64,000 nt of DNA, taken from NCBI GenBank assembly GCA_964566425.1, contig CAZMIL010000002.1, forward strand, positions 9,799 through 73,798, written 5' to 3'. The DNA is from CAZMIL01 sp964566425. GTDB lineage: Bacteria > Patescibacteriota > Microgenomatia > UBA1406 > GWC2-37-13. Position numbers and translations under genes: made by a program. Within the stretch, counting starts at the first letter, position 1. Every line of letters begins with the position of its first letter. Below, piece by piece: positions 7,245-15,605 of the stretch. Below the pieces are notes generated by a model, which saw only the letters and a program-made list of their open reading frames with translations, was not told the origin of the DNA and made no database searches.

Positions 7245-8540
7245 ATGATTGATCAAATTCAGAACATCTTCATAATTGGGATCAAAGGAGTGGGAATGGC
7301 CAACCTGGCTTTGATTCTCAAGAAGATGGGCAAAATAGTTACAGGGTGCGATATAGATGAGGAATTTATCACTGATAAATGGTTAAAGAAAAATGCTATT
7401 CCAGTCGCAATTGGCTTTGAAAATCTTCCGCAAGAGGTCGATGTAGTCATTTATTCGGCCGCCCACGGGGGAAAACAGAACCAACTCGTACTAGAAGCAC
7501 AAAGGAGAGGAATTAAAACTCTTCATCAAGCTCAATTTCTCGGCGAGCTCCTCAAATCATTTAAACACACGGTTGCCGTAGCAGGTTCGCATGGAAAAAC
7601 GACAACAGCTGCACTTCTAGCTTATGCGTTGCTCAAGCTCGGGGCAAAACCAACATATCTGGTTGGTTCAAGTGAGTTTGACGGTTATCCGGCAGGAGAT
7701 TTTAACTCTTCTGATTATTTTGTGATAGAAGCTGATGAATACGCGCTTGACCCCCCCAACGACAAAACTCCTAAGTTTAATTTTCTCCATCCTGAAATAA
7801 TTCTCTGTACTAATATTGACTTTGATCATCCTGATGTTTTTAAAGACCTAAGTGACGTGCAACAGGCATTTGCTTTATTTTTTAAGCAGGCAAGTAAAGT
7901 TATCAGATGTGAAGATTTACAGATCAAAAATATAAGAGTCAACCCAGAAGGAACTTCTTTTATTTTTAATCATGAACAATTTTTCCTGGCTTTGTATGGT
8001 GAAAAAAATGCCTTCAATGCGGCTGGGGTGATCGCTGTTCTTCTAGCTTTAGGTTTTGATGTTGATAACATTCAGAAAGCAATAAAAGATTTCACTGGAG
8101 CTAAAAGGAGATTTGAAAAAAAGTTCGTTGAGCACGATACTTTGTTGTTTGACGATTATGCTCATCATCCAAAAGAGATTGTAGCCACGATCCGAGCTGC
8201 TCGTGAGAGATTTCCTAATCATAGGATTATTGTTATTTTTCAACCGCATACATATTCACGTACTCAGGCATTATTAAAGAGTTTCTCAAAAGCTTTAGAG
8301 GAGGCAGATAAGGCTTATATCTTGCCGATTTTCTCATCGGCCCGCGAAGACGTACGAGATTTTACGATCACTTCTCATGATCTCGTCAAAAATGTTAAGC
8401 TAAAAGCAGTTGATTCCAAGGGAGAACTTTTTACTCTGCTTGAGAAAAACATTCGCCGCGGCGATGTTATTTTTACAATGGGTGCGGGGGACGTCTATAA
8501 GCTTGGAGATGATATAATTAGTCTTATTAGAAAGCTCTAA
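7245..8540 (+). CDS. murC: Mur ligase of the MurC/Mpl family
   Basis: Expected to join L-alanine to UDP-MurNAc (MurC) as the only MurC-type ligase in the cluster. The Rossmann N-domain begins FIIGIKGVGMANLA, the P-loop GSHGKTTT is at about residue 114 and the C-domain contains DDYAHHPKEI. However the stretch EADEYALDPPNDKTPKFNFLHPEII with NIDFDHPDVF is the long Mpl-type version (UDP-MurNAc tripeptide recycling ligase) rather than the short EADESD..F of MurC. Synthesis context favours MurC function; sequence detail leaves Mpl-like activity possible. It begins 24 nt after murE and is followed 6 nt later by murA. Confidence 0.82.
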   Translation: MIDQIQNIFIIGIKGVGMANLALILKKMGKIVTGCDIDEEFITDKWLKKNAIPVAIGFENLPQEVDVVIYSAAHGGKQNQLVLEAQRRGIKTLHQAQFLGELLKSFKHTVAVAGSHGKTTTAALLAYALLKLGAKPTYLVGSSEFDGYPAGDFNSSDYFVIEADEYALDPPNDKTPKFNFLHPEIILCTNIDFDHPDVFKDLSDVQQAFALFFKQASKVIRCEDLQIKNIRVNPEGTSFIFNHEQFFLALYGEKNAFNAAGVIAVLLALGFDVDNIQKAIKDFTGAKRRFEKKFVEHDTLLFDDYAHHPKEIVATIRAARERFPNHRIIVIFQPHTYSRTQALLKSFSKALEEADKAYILPIFSSAREDVRDFTITSHDLVKNVKLKAVDSKGELFTLLEKNIRRGDVIFTMGAGDVYKLGDDIISLIRKL

Positions 8541-8546
8541 AATCTT

Positions 8547-9875
8547 ATGACAGAAGATGCGTACATCATTAGAGGCGGAAATAAATTGCAAGGGCACGTG
8601 GTGCTGTCCGGAGCTAAAAATGTGGCTTTAAAAACAATTATTGCGGCTTTGATGTTTGAATCGAAAGTCATCTTGGAAAACGTTCCCCAAATTAGCGATG
8701 TTACTGAGCTTGTGCATTTGATCAGAAAATTGGGGGTAAAAGCGGAGTTCACTCAGAAGAATAGTTTGGAAATTGATAGTTCGACTTTAAGTGAGAATAA
8801 GGTTGATCTATTGCACGCTTCTAAAACCCGCGTTTCTTTCATGCTTTTTGCACCGCTTCTTCATCGTTTTAAAAAGTGTTTTATTCCTAATCCTGGAGGC
8901 TGCAGAATTGGAGCAAGACCTATCGATAGAATCATCGACGGTTTAGAAAAATTAGGAGCGTTGATTGTTTATAATCACGATACTGGTTATTACGAAGCCT
9001 ACTTGGAGAATTCGGTTCATGGTCATTATCATTTTGAAAAAGCATCACACACCGGGACAGAGCTTTTGATAATGTTTACAGTATTTGGGAATGGAGAAAT
9101 GTTGTTAGAAAACGTTGCTTTGGAACCCGAGATTGACGAACTAATTCGTTTCCTTAACGAATCGGGGGCGAACATTACTAGAGAAGGTAGAAATATTCGA
9201 ATTCAGGGTGTTGAGAAATTAGTGCAAAAGAAACCATTTACAATTGTCTCCGATTCAAATGAGGCCGTAACTTTTGCAGTTTTGGCGATCGCTTCCAAAG
9301 GGGAGATAATTATTGATAATCCGCCACATGAGCATCTTGATGAATTTGTAGAGAAGATAAAAGAGACAGGAAATTTTGCCGAGAGACAAAAAGATGGTTG
9401 TTTGAGATTTGCTTACAAAAGTAAAATTAAACCCGTTTCAATCGAGACAACCCCTTATCCAGGATTTAGGACAGATTGGCAACCTAATTGGGCTGTTTTA
9501 ATGCTCCAAGCAAAGGGGGTCTCTTATATCCATGAAAGAGTTTTTGAAGGTCGTTTTTCCTATGTTGCCGAGTTGCAGAAATTAGGAGCTCATATAATCT
9601 TTGAGACGGTAAAAGTTGACAATCCCAATGAATTTTACGAATTTCATTATGAGAAAAATAGAGGTTATCAACAGAAAATAAAAATTACCGGTGGTTATCC
9701 GTTACACGGGGGTGTTCTGAATATTTGGGATTTGCGAGCTGGTGCCTCACTGGCGATTGCCGCATTGATCGCTAATGGTGTTTCAATTGTTAACGGAGCT
9801 TCAATTTTTGAGCGAGGTTATGAGAATTTCATTGAGAAAGTCCAAAACCTAGGCGGTGAAATTAGAAAAGTTTAG
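8547..9875 (+). CDS. murA: UDP-N-acetylglucosamine 1-carboxyvinyltransferase MurA
   Basis: First committed step of peptidoglycan synthesis: transfers enolpyruvate from PEP to UDP-GlcNAc. The protein starts with the EPSP-synthase-like fold (IRGGNKLQGHVVLSGAKNVALK) and holds the catalytic loop PGGCRIGARPID with Cys119, the residue alkylated by fosfomycin in sensitive enzymes. FRTDWQPNWAVLML and the C-terminal LRAGASLAIAALIANG motif are in place. 442 aa, slightly longer than the usual 420. No murB is found nearby, although its reaction follows MurA. Confidence 0.95.
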   Translation: MTEDAYIIRGGNKLQGHVVLSGAKNVALKTIIAALMFESKVILENVPQISDVTELVHLIRKLGVKAEFTQKNSLEIDSSTLSENKVDLLHASKTRVSFMLFAPLLHRFKKCFIPNPGGCRIGARPIDRIIDGLEKLGALIVYNHDTGYYEAYLENSVHGHYHFEKASHTGTELLIMFTVFGNGEMLLENVALEPEIDELIRFLNESGANITREGRNIRIQGVEKLVQKKPFTIVSDSNEAVTFAVLAIASKGEIIIDNPPHEHLDEFVEKIKETGNFAERQKDGCLRFAYKSKIKPVSIETTPYPGFRTDWQPNWAVLMLQAKGVSYIHERVFEGRFSYVAELQKLGAHIIFETVKVDNPNEFYEFHYEKNRGYQQKIKITGGYPLHGGVLNIWDLRAGASLAIAALIANGVSIVNGASIFERGYENFIEKVQNLGGEIRKV

Positions 9876-9892
9876 TACAATAAAAATAGGCT

Positions 9893-10258
9893 ATGCTTAG
9901 AAAACATACTTTGAGTTTCAAACACGCTTTTGAGGGGTTGAGCTGGGTGATACGAACACAGGCAAATTTTAAAATTCATATTTTTCTTTCGCTTTTGAGT
10001 CTATTTGGCGCATGGTTTTTTAAAATCTCTTATGATGAATGGCTGATAATTATTGTTTTGATTGTCATTGGATTAGTTATTGAGACCATGAATACAGGGA
10101 TCGAAGAAACTATCGACGCGATTCATAAAGATTGGAGTCCGGAAATCAAGATCGCCAAGGATGTTGCCGCCGCCTCCATGCTCATATTTTCAATTGGAGC
10201 GACGGTAATTGCTTATATAATTTTTGCCCCTAGGATTTTAGGCTTTCTGGGAGTTTAA
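9893..10258 (+). CDS. dgkA: DgkA-type kinase, probably undecaprenol kinase
   Basis: Small integral membrane kinase of the prokaryotic diacylglycerol kinase family; Gram-positive members phosphorylate undecaprenol to supply lipid carrier. 121 aa with the amphipathic N-terminus (FKHAFEGLSWVIRTQANFKIH), three hydrophobic helices and the catalytic signature ETMNTGIEETIDAI followed by AKDVAAASM. Placement between murA and mraY, which needs undecaprenyl phosphate, favours the undecaprenol substrate; this is inference. A TACAAT hexamer lies 11 nt before its ATG just after the murA stop. Confidence 0.85.
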   Translation: MLRKHTLSFKHAFEGLSWVIRTQANFKIHIFLSLLSLFGAWFFKISYDEWLIIIVLIVIGLVIETMNTGIEETIDAIHKDWSPEIKIAKDVAAASMLIFSIGATVIAYIIFAPRILGFLGV

Positions 10259-10269
10259 AAATTTTTCTT

Positions 10270-11307
10270 ATGTCTGTTTATTTATTAGGACTGTTTATTT
10301 CTTTTCTTCTGAATGCAATTTTAATCGTTCCCTTTATCAACTTTCTTTACAAAATGAAATTTCAGCGCATCGCGCAAAAGACCAGAGATGTATTTAATCG
10401 ACGTACTCCAATTTTTGATAAATATAACGTTAATAAAACAGGCGTCCCAGTAGGGGGAGGAATTTTGACTGTATTAACGACTGTTTTTCTGTTTGCATTT
10501 CTAATGCTGCTTTTTGTTCTTTTTAATCAGCCATTGCGATCAAATTTTCCTTCGATTATTGCCGAAATTAAAATTATTCTTTCTTCATTTATCGGTTTTG
10601 CTCTCCTTGGAGTTTTTGATGATTTGAGTAAAATCTTTTTTTGGCAAAGAAATCAATTTCATGGTCTGCGCTTGCGTTACAAACTATCTTTAGAGATTAT
10701 TCTGGCGGTGCTGGTTGCTTGGTGGTTGTTTTTCGACCTGAAGATTAATTTTATTTATATACCTTTTTTTGGGGTCTTCCAATTAGGTTGGTGGTATGTT
10801 CCTTTAGCTGCTTTTGTTATTGTAGCTTTTGCCAATGCGGTGAATATCACAGATGGGCTTGATGGTTTAGCTAGCGGGGTAATGATGATCTCGTTGATTA
10901 GTTTTTGGGTTATTTCGCGCTCAATTTTGGATGTTCCAACTTCAATTTTCATTAGTGCTTGGTTGGGAGGATTAATTGCTTTTATCTACTTTAATATTCC
11001 GCCCGCCAGATTAATTCTCGGCGATACGGGAGCGCTTTCTTTTGGAGCAACTTTCGCCGTTATTGGTTTGGCTTTAGGAAAATCGATTTCCTTAACTATT
11101 ATCGGAGGAATTTTTGTTGTTGAGATTTTTACTTCTTTGATTCAACTTTTAGGAAAAAGGTTCATGAAAAGAAAAATTTTTCCTGTTGCGCCGCTACATT
11201 TGTGGTTGCAATCTAGAGGTTGGGAAGAATCGAAAATTGTAATGCGTTTTTGGATAATTTCCATCCTCTTTGCCTTCTTCGGTTTACTAATAGCCTTCCT
11301 TAAATAA
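10270..11307 (+). CDS. mraY: Phospho-N-acetylmuramoyl-pentapeptide transferase MraY
   Basis: Membrane enzyme that moves phospho-MurNAc-pentapeptide to undecaprenyl phosphate, giving lipid I. The 345 aa protein has about ten transmembrane helices and the family motifs PVGGGIL (near 57), GVFDDLSKI (near 115), NAVNITDGLDGLASG (near 190) and LGDTGALSFGA (near 250). The usual cytoplasmic HHH motif (PxHHHFExxGW) reads PLHLWLQSRGW (near 307), keeping only the first histidine. Last gene of the plus-strand dcw half. Confidence 0.92.
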   Translation: MSVYLLGLFISFLLNAILIVPFINFLYKMKFQRIAQKTRDVFNRRTPIFDKYNVNKTGVPVGGGILTVLTTVFLFAFLMLLFVLFNQPLRSNFPSIIAEIKIILSSFIGFALLGVFDDLSKIFFWQRNQFHGLRLRYKLSLEIILAVLVAWWLFFDLKINFIYIPFFGVFQLGWWYVPLAAFVIVAFANAVNITDGLDGLASGVMMISLISFWVISRSILDVPTSIFISAWLGGLIAFIYFNIPPARLILGDTGALSFGATFAVIGLALGKSISLTIIGGIFVVEIFTSLIQLLGKRFMKRKIFPVAPLHLWLQSRGWEESKIVMRFWIISILFAFFGLLIAFLK

Positions 11308-11354
11308 AGAGCAATCTTACAGCCTATTTCTTCCTTTTTGTCGCATATCTTCCC

Positions 11355-11383
11355 TTGTGATTCTTTTTCAATTTGACTATAGT
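11355..11383 (+). promoter_or_regulatory. Promoter of the propeller-lipase gene
   Basis: TTGTGA (11355-11360), a 17 bp spacer and TATAGT (11378-11383). The -10 box ends 10 nt before ATG 11394, so the predicted 5' leader is only about 3-4 nt and there is no Shine-Dalgarno sequence. Confidence 0.55.
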
Positions 11384-11393
11384 TTCGACCCTT

Positions 11394-13904
11394 ATGAAAA
11401 AGACCCTGATTTTATTCATCCTATCTCTCTTATTTTATTTGATAACTTGTAGTTTTAATGTTCAAGCAAATCAGACTTTCTTTAAGTCGTCAATAAATCC
11501 CTTACAGATTAAGCTTTTGCCAGGAGAAATCTCCATTCGTCAAACTCACATTTTTAAGCAGAACGGTATCTTCAGGGGAATTTTTACATTAGAAAAAAAT
11601 GATGGTTCATATAGTCTAGGTCTTGGCGAGCAGACAGCTCCTAACATTTGGGAGATTAAAAAAGAAGTTTTGACAGATCAGCAGGAGATCTCAAATCCGC
11701 GAGTGTTATTTATAGACAATCAGCGCATCCGCCTTTTTTATACCAAATTTGAGACTTATTACAAGCTCTATTCTTTGGATTGCAATCCTGAGTTTAATTG
11801 TTATGGGGAGCCTAACCTAGCTCTTGATAGATCAGAAACATGGGAATATAGAGGTATAGAATCGGGCTATCCTTTCCTTAAGAATGGACTCTTTTACTTA
11901 TTTTACTCGGCCTGGGGGGATAGTTTTCAAATCGGTCTAGCATATTCCTCTGATGGGCTGCATTGGACTAAATGCACTAATAGTCCAATCATTGACTATG
12001 GCGCTGGTGAATTTCTCTTTGAAGCGAATAACCGTTTTTATCTTTATTACCATTTTCCTCGGGAGGAGGGAATTGCTGTTAGAGAATCATCAGATGCGCT
12101 TTCTTGTAATATGCGCTGGGGAGAGCCGCAGCTTATTCTTTTGCCGGATAAAAGCTATGATCAAACACATCTAGTCTCGCCGAGTATTATTGCTGATAAC
12201 AGCAGGCTCGATTTATATTACTCAGGTAGAGATACAGAGAGAAAGTGGAGTTTAGATCTAGCTTATAGCCAGCCAGCAACAGAAAATATTCTCTATTTGA
12301 TTATTCCAGGTTTTTTTGCTTCTTGGAATAAAGAGGCGATTTTACATAATCGTCAAGTCTCTATTTTTGATTGGAAGTTGCCGAGTTTTATTCAAGAATA
12401 TAGGGGAATAGAGCAATCTTTAATCAATTTGGGACTTGTTGAAAATAAAGATTTTATTGCTTTTCCTTATGATTGGAGAAAATCCATTGACGAAACAGCC
12501 GCCGATTTAGACAACTTCTTACAGACTAAAATCTGGTCAAGCGATCCAAATAAAAAAATCAGAATAATCGGACATTCACTGGGGGGATTGATTGGCAGAA
12601 TTTATCTGCAGAAGTATCCATTACGTAATGTTGATAGATTGATTACCGTTGGCACTCCGCATCAAGGTGTAGTGCAAGTCTATAATCCTTTAGAGTTTGG
12701 CGAGATTGAGCGGGAAAATACCTTTTTATGGCTAATAGAAAAAATCATGGTATTTATTAATCAACGACAAGGAGAAAAGGAAAAAGAGACGATCGGCAGA
12801 GTTTTACCTGTTCTTTATGATCTCTTCCCGACGTTTGATTTTTTACGTACTCAAGATAATAAAATTATTCCGAACGATAGCATGATGATTGTTAATACGA
12901 CTCTCAAAAGATATAACAATTCCTTTGCTGATATTTTTCCTCAATTTACTGCCATTTATGGGGAAAAAAACAATCGCACTTTAGCAGGATATTTTGTGAA
13001 CATTTCAGGTGATGAACAATTAGATCCGAAGCCGGTAAGCCCCTATTACGAAGCAGGCGATTACATGGTTCTTTCCAATAGTGCTAAAGATGAAAGAGAT
13101 GAGGATTATCAAGAATTACCATTAGATCACAATGAACTAATTTACAAAAAAATGGGCATTGAGAGAATTTTCGATCTTCTAAGTTTGGATTATAAAGATA
13201 ATCAAATTACAGAAGGATCAAAAACCGAAATTTCTCCGGCGTTAATTTTTATGATGCAATCGCCAGCAGAAATGGAGGTGATTTTTAATGGACAGAGTTA
13301 TCATGAAGAGGATGGGATAATTTTTATCCCAGGAGCCGCCCACGGACAATATAATCTTAAAGTAAGAGGAAATGAGAAAGGCGCATATACAGTAAGTATA
13401 GGTGGTATAAACGAGAATAATGATTCTTGGCAAAAGGTTGAGGGTGTGATAAGTAATGATAAACCGCAGGATCAAACCGACTCCTATCAGATTGATTTTG
13501 GAGACAATCTTTCTTATAAAATAATTTCGGATGAACCCACAGAAACACCTACTCCAGCGATAACTACACCAAATCCGACTCCAACACTTGCTTCTAATCC
13601 ACAAATATCTTCAATTACTCCTACATCCTACTTAGCACCGATCTTAATCGTTGATAACACGAATCCTGTTGCGACAGAAACATCTGTTTTGGTAGAAACA
13701 GTAACGCCGTCAAAAGCCAAAATAAACAAAATGGGGAGTAACGATGAAAAGATTTTAGGTGTAAGTAAGAGAGTAGGATATGATGAGGACAACAAATCTA
13801 AAAATCCATCACAACAAAACATTTATCTATTTTTAATCTTTTTTACGCTTCTTTCTGTGGGGGGGTTCGCTTTGCTCAGGAAGAAATTGAGAAGAATAAA
13901 TTAA
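11394..13904 (+). CDS. Predicted surface protein: beta-propeller-like N-domain plus LCAT/lipase-like alpha/beta hydrolase
   Basis: A signal peptide (MKKTLILFILSLLFYLITC) is followed by about 280 residues with propeller-style repeats seen in GH43/GH32-like folds (GLFYLFYSAWGD, GLAYSSDGLHWTKC, LDLYYSGRDTERKWSL). An alpha/beta hydrolase begins near residue 298 (YLIIPGFFASW) with nucleophile elbow GHSLGG (Ser about 394) and a likely catalytic His in LDHNELIY, resembling LCAT/esterase proteins. Then come a Pro/Thr-rich linker and a C-terminal membrane helix ending KKLRRIN. No LPxTG is seen, so it is probably membrane-anchored and faces outward. Substrate unknown. An in-frame TTG at 11373 is an alternative start but overlaps the promoter. 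Its stop abuts the next gene's stop. Confidence 0.75.
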   Translation: MKKTLILFILSLLFYLITCSFNVQANQTFFKSSINPLQIKLLPGEISIRQTHIFKQNGIFRGIFTLEKNDGSYSLGLGEQTAPNIWEIKKEVLTDQQEISNPRVLFIDNQRIRLFYTKFETYYKLYSLDCNPEFNCYGEPNLALDRSETWEYRGIESGYPFLKNGLFYLFYSAWGDSFQIGLAYSSDGLHWTKCTNSPIIDYGAGEFLFEANNRFYLYYHFPREEGIAVRESSDALSCNMRWGEPQLILLPDKSYDQTHLVSPSIIADNSRLDLYYSGRDTERKWSLDLAYSQPATENILYLIIPGFFASWNKEAILHNRQVSIFDWKLPSFIQEYRGIEQSLINLGLVENKDFIAFPYDWRKSIDETAADLDNFLQTKIWSSDPNKKIRIIGHSLGGLIGRIYLQKYPLRNVDRLITVGTPHQGVVQVYNPLEFGEIERENTFLWLIEKIMVFINQRQGEKEKETIGRVLPVLYDLFPTFDFLRTQDNKIIPNDSMMIVNTTLKRYNNSFADIFPQFTAIYGEKNNRTLAGYFVNISGDEQLDPKPVSPYYEAGDYMVLSNSAKDERDEDYQELPLDHNELIYKKMGIERIFDLLSLDYKDNQITEGSKTEISPALIFMMQSPAEMEVIFNGQSYHEEDGIIFIPGAAHGQYNLKVRGNEKGAYTVSIGGINENNDSWQKVEGVISNDKPQDQTDSYQIDFGDNLSYKIISDEPTETPTPAITTPNPTPTLASNPQISSITPTSYLAPILIVDNTNPVATETSVLVETVTPSKAKINKMGSNDEKILGVSKRVGYDEDNKSKNPSQQNIYLFLIFFTLLSVGGFALLRKKLRRIN

Positions 13905-14324
13905 CTATCTTTCATTGAGGGGGAGACCCAAACAGAGAAAATCCATAGTTCTGGGATTGATTTTGAAATACTGAATCGTCGAGCGAATATTGTTATGCCC
14001 AATAATTGGCTCCGAATCTAACCCTCTCTGATAATTCCATTCTCTAACAGTAGCCATGACATCCACGTAAGGCATGCTTAGAAATCTTCTTGCGGAATAT
14101 AAATCTCCTAATAAATTTTTTCTTTGGCCATTAAAAAATGAGGGAACAAGTTGTAAGGTCCCTTCAAATTCTCTTCGTGCAAGATCTGCTGCCTCCTTTT
14201 TTAACTTATCCGATGGAGTCTGATGTGCTTCAGAAATAGCCCTTTGAGCCTTTACTAGATCCTTAAGTAAGGCTTCTGCTACATTTTGAGGACTAACTTT
14301 CTCTTCAAGTAATCTCTCTGTCAT
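13905..14324 (-). CDS. Hypothetical protein, 139 aa
   Basis: I do not recognise this family. The N-terminal 70 residues are rich in Glu, Lys and Ala and look helical; the second half (FFNGQRKNLLGDLYSARRFL, then REWNYQRGLD) is mixed. No signal peptide, membrane helix or metal-binding motif is visible. Codon use and coding-like composition support a real gene, as does a promoter that ends 6 nt before the ATG. It is convergent with the lipase-like gene with no bases between the two stop codons, and lies next to tRNA-Val. Confidence 0.65.
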   Translation of the reverse strand: MTERLLEEKVSPQNVAEALLKDLVKAQRAISEAHQTPSDKLKKEAADLARREFEGTLQLVPSFFNGQRKNLLGDLYSARRFLSMPYVDVMATVREWNYQRGLDSEPIIGHNNIRSTIQYFKINPRTMDFLCLGLPLNER

Positions 14325-14330
14325 ATTTTT

Positions 14331-14359
14331 AGTATAACATATTGAGATTTTGAGATCAA
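14331..14359 (-). promoter_or_regulatory. Promoter of the 139 aa ORF
   Basis: On the minus strand: TTGATC (14359-14354), 17 bp, TATACT (14336-14331), then 6 nt to the ATG at 14324. With normal spacing transcription would start on the A of the ATG, i.e. a leaderless message. Confidence 0.6.
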
Positions 14360-14371
14360 ACTATAGGCTTT

Positions 14372-14448
14372 TGGTGGCCGTTGGAGGAGTTGAACCTCCG
14401 ACCTTTCGAATGTGAATCGAACGCTCTAGCCAACTGAGCTAAACGGCC
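14372..14448 (-). tRNA. tRNA-Val (CAC)
   Basis: Folds as a cloverleaf: acceptor GGCCGTT/AACGGCC, D-arm GCTC..GAGC, anticodon stem TTCGA/TCGAA with loop TTCACAT (anticodon CAC, valine codon GUG), T-arm GGAGG/CCTCC with loop TTCAACT. Discriminator A is followed by encoded CCA, unlike the other three tRNAs here. A TATAAT box ends 7 nt before G1, so there may be almost no 5' leader for RNase P to remove. Confidence 0.93.
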
Positions 14449-14478
14449 TTGATTTATTATACTAAAATCCCTTAAAAT
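14449..14478. promoter_or_regulatory. Divergent promoters of tRNA-Val and lepB
   Basis: In the 38 bp between the two genes, the minus strand has TATAAT (14461-14456) ending 7 nt before tRNA-Val. The plus strand has TTGATT (14449-14454), an 18 bp spacer and TAAAAT (14473-14478) ending 8 nt before the lepB ATG. A second plus-strand candidate, TATACT (14458-14463), overlaps the tRNA -10 box. Confidence 0.55.
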
Positions 14479-14486
14479 TAATACTT

Positions 14487-15089
14487 ATGAACTTTTTACG
14501 TAAAATCCTTGATTTCATCATGGATATTCTGGAGACGGTGACCTTTGTAGCCTCAATTTTTATTGTCATTTACCTTTTCATTTTGCAACCTAATCAGGTT
14601 AAGGGAGCTTCGATGGAACCTGGGTTTTATTCGGGAGAATATATTTTTACGAGTAAAATTACTTATAAATTCAGGCCGATTGAGCGGGGTGACATTGTTG
14701 TTTTTAAATCCCCCCAAAATCCGGATATAGACTATATTAAGAGAATAATTGGCCTGCCCGGGGATACTGTTCTTTTTCAAAATGAAACAGTTGCGGTTAA
14801 CGGAGTAATACTTAATGAGTCATATATTTCTGATAAGACCACCTTATGGGAAGGAGGTTACATTAGGGAAGGTGTTCCGGTTGTTGTTCCAAAAGGTGAA
14901 GTTTTAGTTTTAGGCGACAATCGGCCACGATCTTCAGACTCAAGAGAATTTGGGCCGATTCCAATCTCTAGTATCATTGGTCAGGTCTTTTATCGCTATT
15001 TTCCGCTAAATAAGGTTGGGCCCGTGATAAATCCCTTCCCAACAAATTTAAGAACCTTATCGATTAAGCAGACTAATTATTTTTCTTAA
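14487..15089 (+). CDS. lepB: Signal peptidase I
   Basis: Membrane serine protease that cleaves signal peptides from exported proteins. One N-terminal membrane helix (about residues 14-34) precedes the catalytic Ser42 in KGASMEP and Lys85 in DYIKRIIGLPGD, forming the Ser-Lys dyad; box E appears as LGDNRPRSSDSREFGPI. 200 aa, typical of short Gram-positive-type enzymes. No SD is seen; a -10 box ends 8 nt before the ATG. Its last 33 nt overlap the convergent ParB-like gene. Confidence 0.95.
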   Translation: MNFLRKILDFIMDILETVTFVASIFIVIYLFILQPNQVKGASMEPGFYSGEYIFTSKITYKFRPIERGDIVVFKSPQNPDIDYIKRIIGLPGDTVLFQNETVAVNGVILNESYISDKTTLWEGGYIREGVPVVVPKGEVLVLGDNRPRSSDSREFGPIPISSIIGQVFYRYFPLNKVGPVINPFPTNLRTLSIKQTNYFS

Positions 15090-15596
15090 TTCCTGAGTAG
15101 TTTTTTCTAAGTTTCCCTTAATCTCAATAACTATTTTTCCCTTTAATCTTGACTGGATAATTTTTGTTTTCATCCCGCCCGCGCCTTTAAAATTTTTAGC
15201 AAAATCAGCGCGCTCTTCTTTTGTTAAATATTGGCCTTGATCTTTAAGCTGATAAAGATTTTCACGGACTAATGCTTCGGTCTGCTGTGTGGTTAAATCT
15301 TCAGCCAAAATTTTTTCGTATGCGTTGATAATTTCAATTTCATTTTTGAGGCGAGAAATTATAAACAAATGGGAGATTGAAACTAATTGCGAGTAATATC
15401 CGTCCCTAACCAATTCGGGCAAGCGATTAAGACGTAAAAGATGACTAGCATAGGCTGGTTTGAGGCCAAGCTGCTGAGAAATCTCAATTAATTTTAAACC
15501 CTTATCGTGTTTAAGTATACGAAGGAGTTGTGCCTTTCGAAAGTAATCTTGAGTGTCTTTAATCTGCGCAAATATTTTAGCAATCTCCTGGTTCAT
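15057..15596 (-). CDS. ParB/KorB-type helix-turn-helix protein without the ParB nuclease domain
   Basis: 179 aa. Residues about 20-60 (KAQLLRILKHDKGLKLIEISQQLGLKPAYASHLLRL) form the helix-turn-helix found in the centre of ParB/Noc/KorB, followed by a helical region (ITRSL-like) where ParB proteins have further DNA contacts. The N-terminal CTPase/nuclease domain with GERR and the canonical ParB box are absent. It might be a DNA-binding regulator or a reduced segregation factor; no parA is present. It follows rpmA in the ribosomal-protein unit and overlaps the end of lepB on the other strand. Confidence 0.6.
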   Translation of the reverse strand: MNQEIAKIFAQIKDTQDYFRKAQLLRILKHDKGLKLIEISQQLGLKPAYASHLLRLNRLPELVRDGYYSQLVSISHLFIISRLKNEIEIINAYEKILAEDLTTQQTEALVRENLYQLKDQGQYLTKEERADFAKNFKGAGGMKTKIIQSRLKGKIVIEIKGNLEKTTQELRKIISLLNR

Positions 15597-15605
15597 ATTA
15601 CCAGT

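Noticed and set aside
8538..8546. TAAAAT just before the murA ATG as a leaderless promoter
   Set aside because: It is formed by the murC TAA stop plus AT-rich spacer and ends only 3 nt before the ATG, too close for a start at the codon. Shows that TAAAAT alone is weak evidence here.
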